A stretch of DNA of 23,595 bases, from contig JALTDI010000141.1 of NCBI GenBank assembly GCA_027074255.1, positions 1 through 23,595 on the forward strand, in the 5' to 3' direction. Under the pieces are notes generated by a model, which saw only the letters and a list, made by a program, of their open reading frames with translations, was not told the origin of the DNA and did not search any database. The position numbers and the translations under genes are program-made. Each line of letters starts with the position of its first letter. The first letter of the stretch is position 1. The stretch comes from Desulfurellales bacterium. Lineage in GTDB: Bacteria; Campylobacterota_A; Desulfurellia; Desulfurellales; Hippeaceae. This document shows, in pieces, positions 23,267-23,595 of this stretch.

Positions 23267-23595
23267 TTAACTCTCTTCGATAGGCAAGGCCGTTTTTGAG
23301 TTGTATCTGTTCATAGCATATTGCAGGCCGCTGCTTATAATATCAAGTGCCGCATATTCAGCTGTTTCAACGGCTTTACGAATGCTTTCTTTTTCGGTAT
23401 TGTTCAAAAGTGAAAGCACATGTGAAGCGGCGTCTCCATTGCCTCTTCCGACACCTATCTTTATTCGTGTGAAATCCTGAGTGCCGAGGATATTTATGAT
23501 AGATTCAACACCTTTGTGTCCTCCGCTCGATGAGTTCTTTTTAATTTTAATTTTTCCAAGTTCCATATCGATGTCGTCGTGCACAACAATCATTT
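23267..23595 (-). CDS. pth: Peptidyl-tRNA hydrolase, C-terminal part (runs off the right edge)
   Basis: The frame is open to the window edge, so only about 108 C-terminal residues of an enzyme normally near 190 are visible. Pth releases peptides from peptidyl-tRNAs that drop off the ribosome. The visible signatures are VVHDDIDMELGKIKI (with the conserved active-site Asp), SSGGHKGVESI (with the conserved His) and FTRIKIGVGRG. The position after the conserved His is Lys where E. coli has Asn, which is a frequent variant. The N-terminal active-site Asn and His lie outside the window. The ATG at 23593 is an internal Met, not the start. The last visible bases at 23594-23595 are a partial codon. 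Confidence 0.93.
   Translation of the reverse strand, partial: MIVVHDDIDMELGKIKIKKNSSSGGHKGVESIINILGTQDFTRIKIGVGRGNGDAASHVLSLLNNTEKESIRKAVETAEYAALDIISSGLQYAMNRYNSKTALPIEES

Noticed and set aside
1..23595. CRISPR arrays, tRNA or rRNA genes, insertion sequences, prophage or toxin-antitoxin genes
   Set aside because: No regularly spaced repeats, cloverleaf sequences, transposase or integrase motifs, or long direct repeats were seen on either strand.

Overview
The window is a densely packed, AT-rich stretch of bacterial chromosome made almost entirely of housekeeping genes. No rRNA, tRNA, CRISPR array, insertion sequence or phage gene was seen. The gene content suggests an anaerobic or anaerobe-derived, didermic-type bacterium: an NrdG-like activase fragment, an AhbD/NirJ-like radical SAM protein, FabK as the enoyl-ACP reductase in the fab operon, KtrAB-type potassium uptake and a second EF-G-like protein. 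The style (ATGA overlaps, several TTG starts, long same-strand operons) would fit Deferribacterota or a neighbouring phylum, but that is a guess from resemblance only.

Layout. (1) 3-320 (+) is the tail of an anaerobic RNR-activase-like protein. It converges on a long minus-strand operon. (2) 346-8251 (-), in transcription order: rarA-like ATPase, thiL, CorC/HlyC-type CBS protein, rpe, family 2 glycosyltransferase, ktrB/trkH, ktrA/trkA, radical SAM/SPASM protein. Most of these genes overlap by 4 to 17 bases. (3) 8293-9743 (-): gph-like HAD phosphatase and dtd, with two very small ORFs flanking dtd that are below usual gene-calling size. (4) 9772-17082 (-): a textbook fatty-acid operon led by small housekeeping genes: yggU family, FmdB-type zinc ribbon, ndk, rpmF (59 codons), plsX, fabH, fabK, fabD, fabG, acpP, fabF. 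It ends in a strong intrinsic terminator that overlaps the fabF stop codon. (5) 17274-18772 (+): a small secreted protein of unknown function, then an EamA/DMT transporter. (6) 18893-21549 (+): an unrecognised 206-residue protein and an EF-G-like GTPase-family protein that look co-transcribed, closed by a probably bidirectional terminator. (7) 21632-23595 (-): universal stress protein, asd, and the C-terminal half of pth running off the right edge.

The fab operon makes a coherent pathway: PlsX supplies acyl phosphate for phospholipid synthesis, FabD/FabH/ACP start the chain, and FabF/FabG/FabK elongate and reduce it. A dehydratase (FabZ/FabA) is not in the window. The 346-8251 operon mixes DNA maintenance, thiamine, pentose phosphate, envelope, ion transport and radical SAM functions, so its order says little about joint function.

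Nothing here is a clear new defence or mobile system. The items most worth a second look are the divergent G-domain of the EF-G-like protein and its unknown partner gene, and the 58-residue ORF that starts on the dtd stop codon. Coordinates were counted by hand and could be off by one in places. Promoter calls are by eye. No stretch longer than 300 bases lacks a gene.
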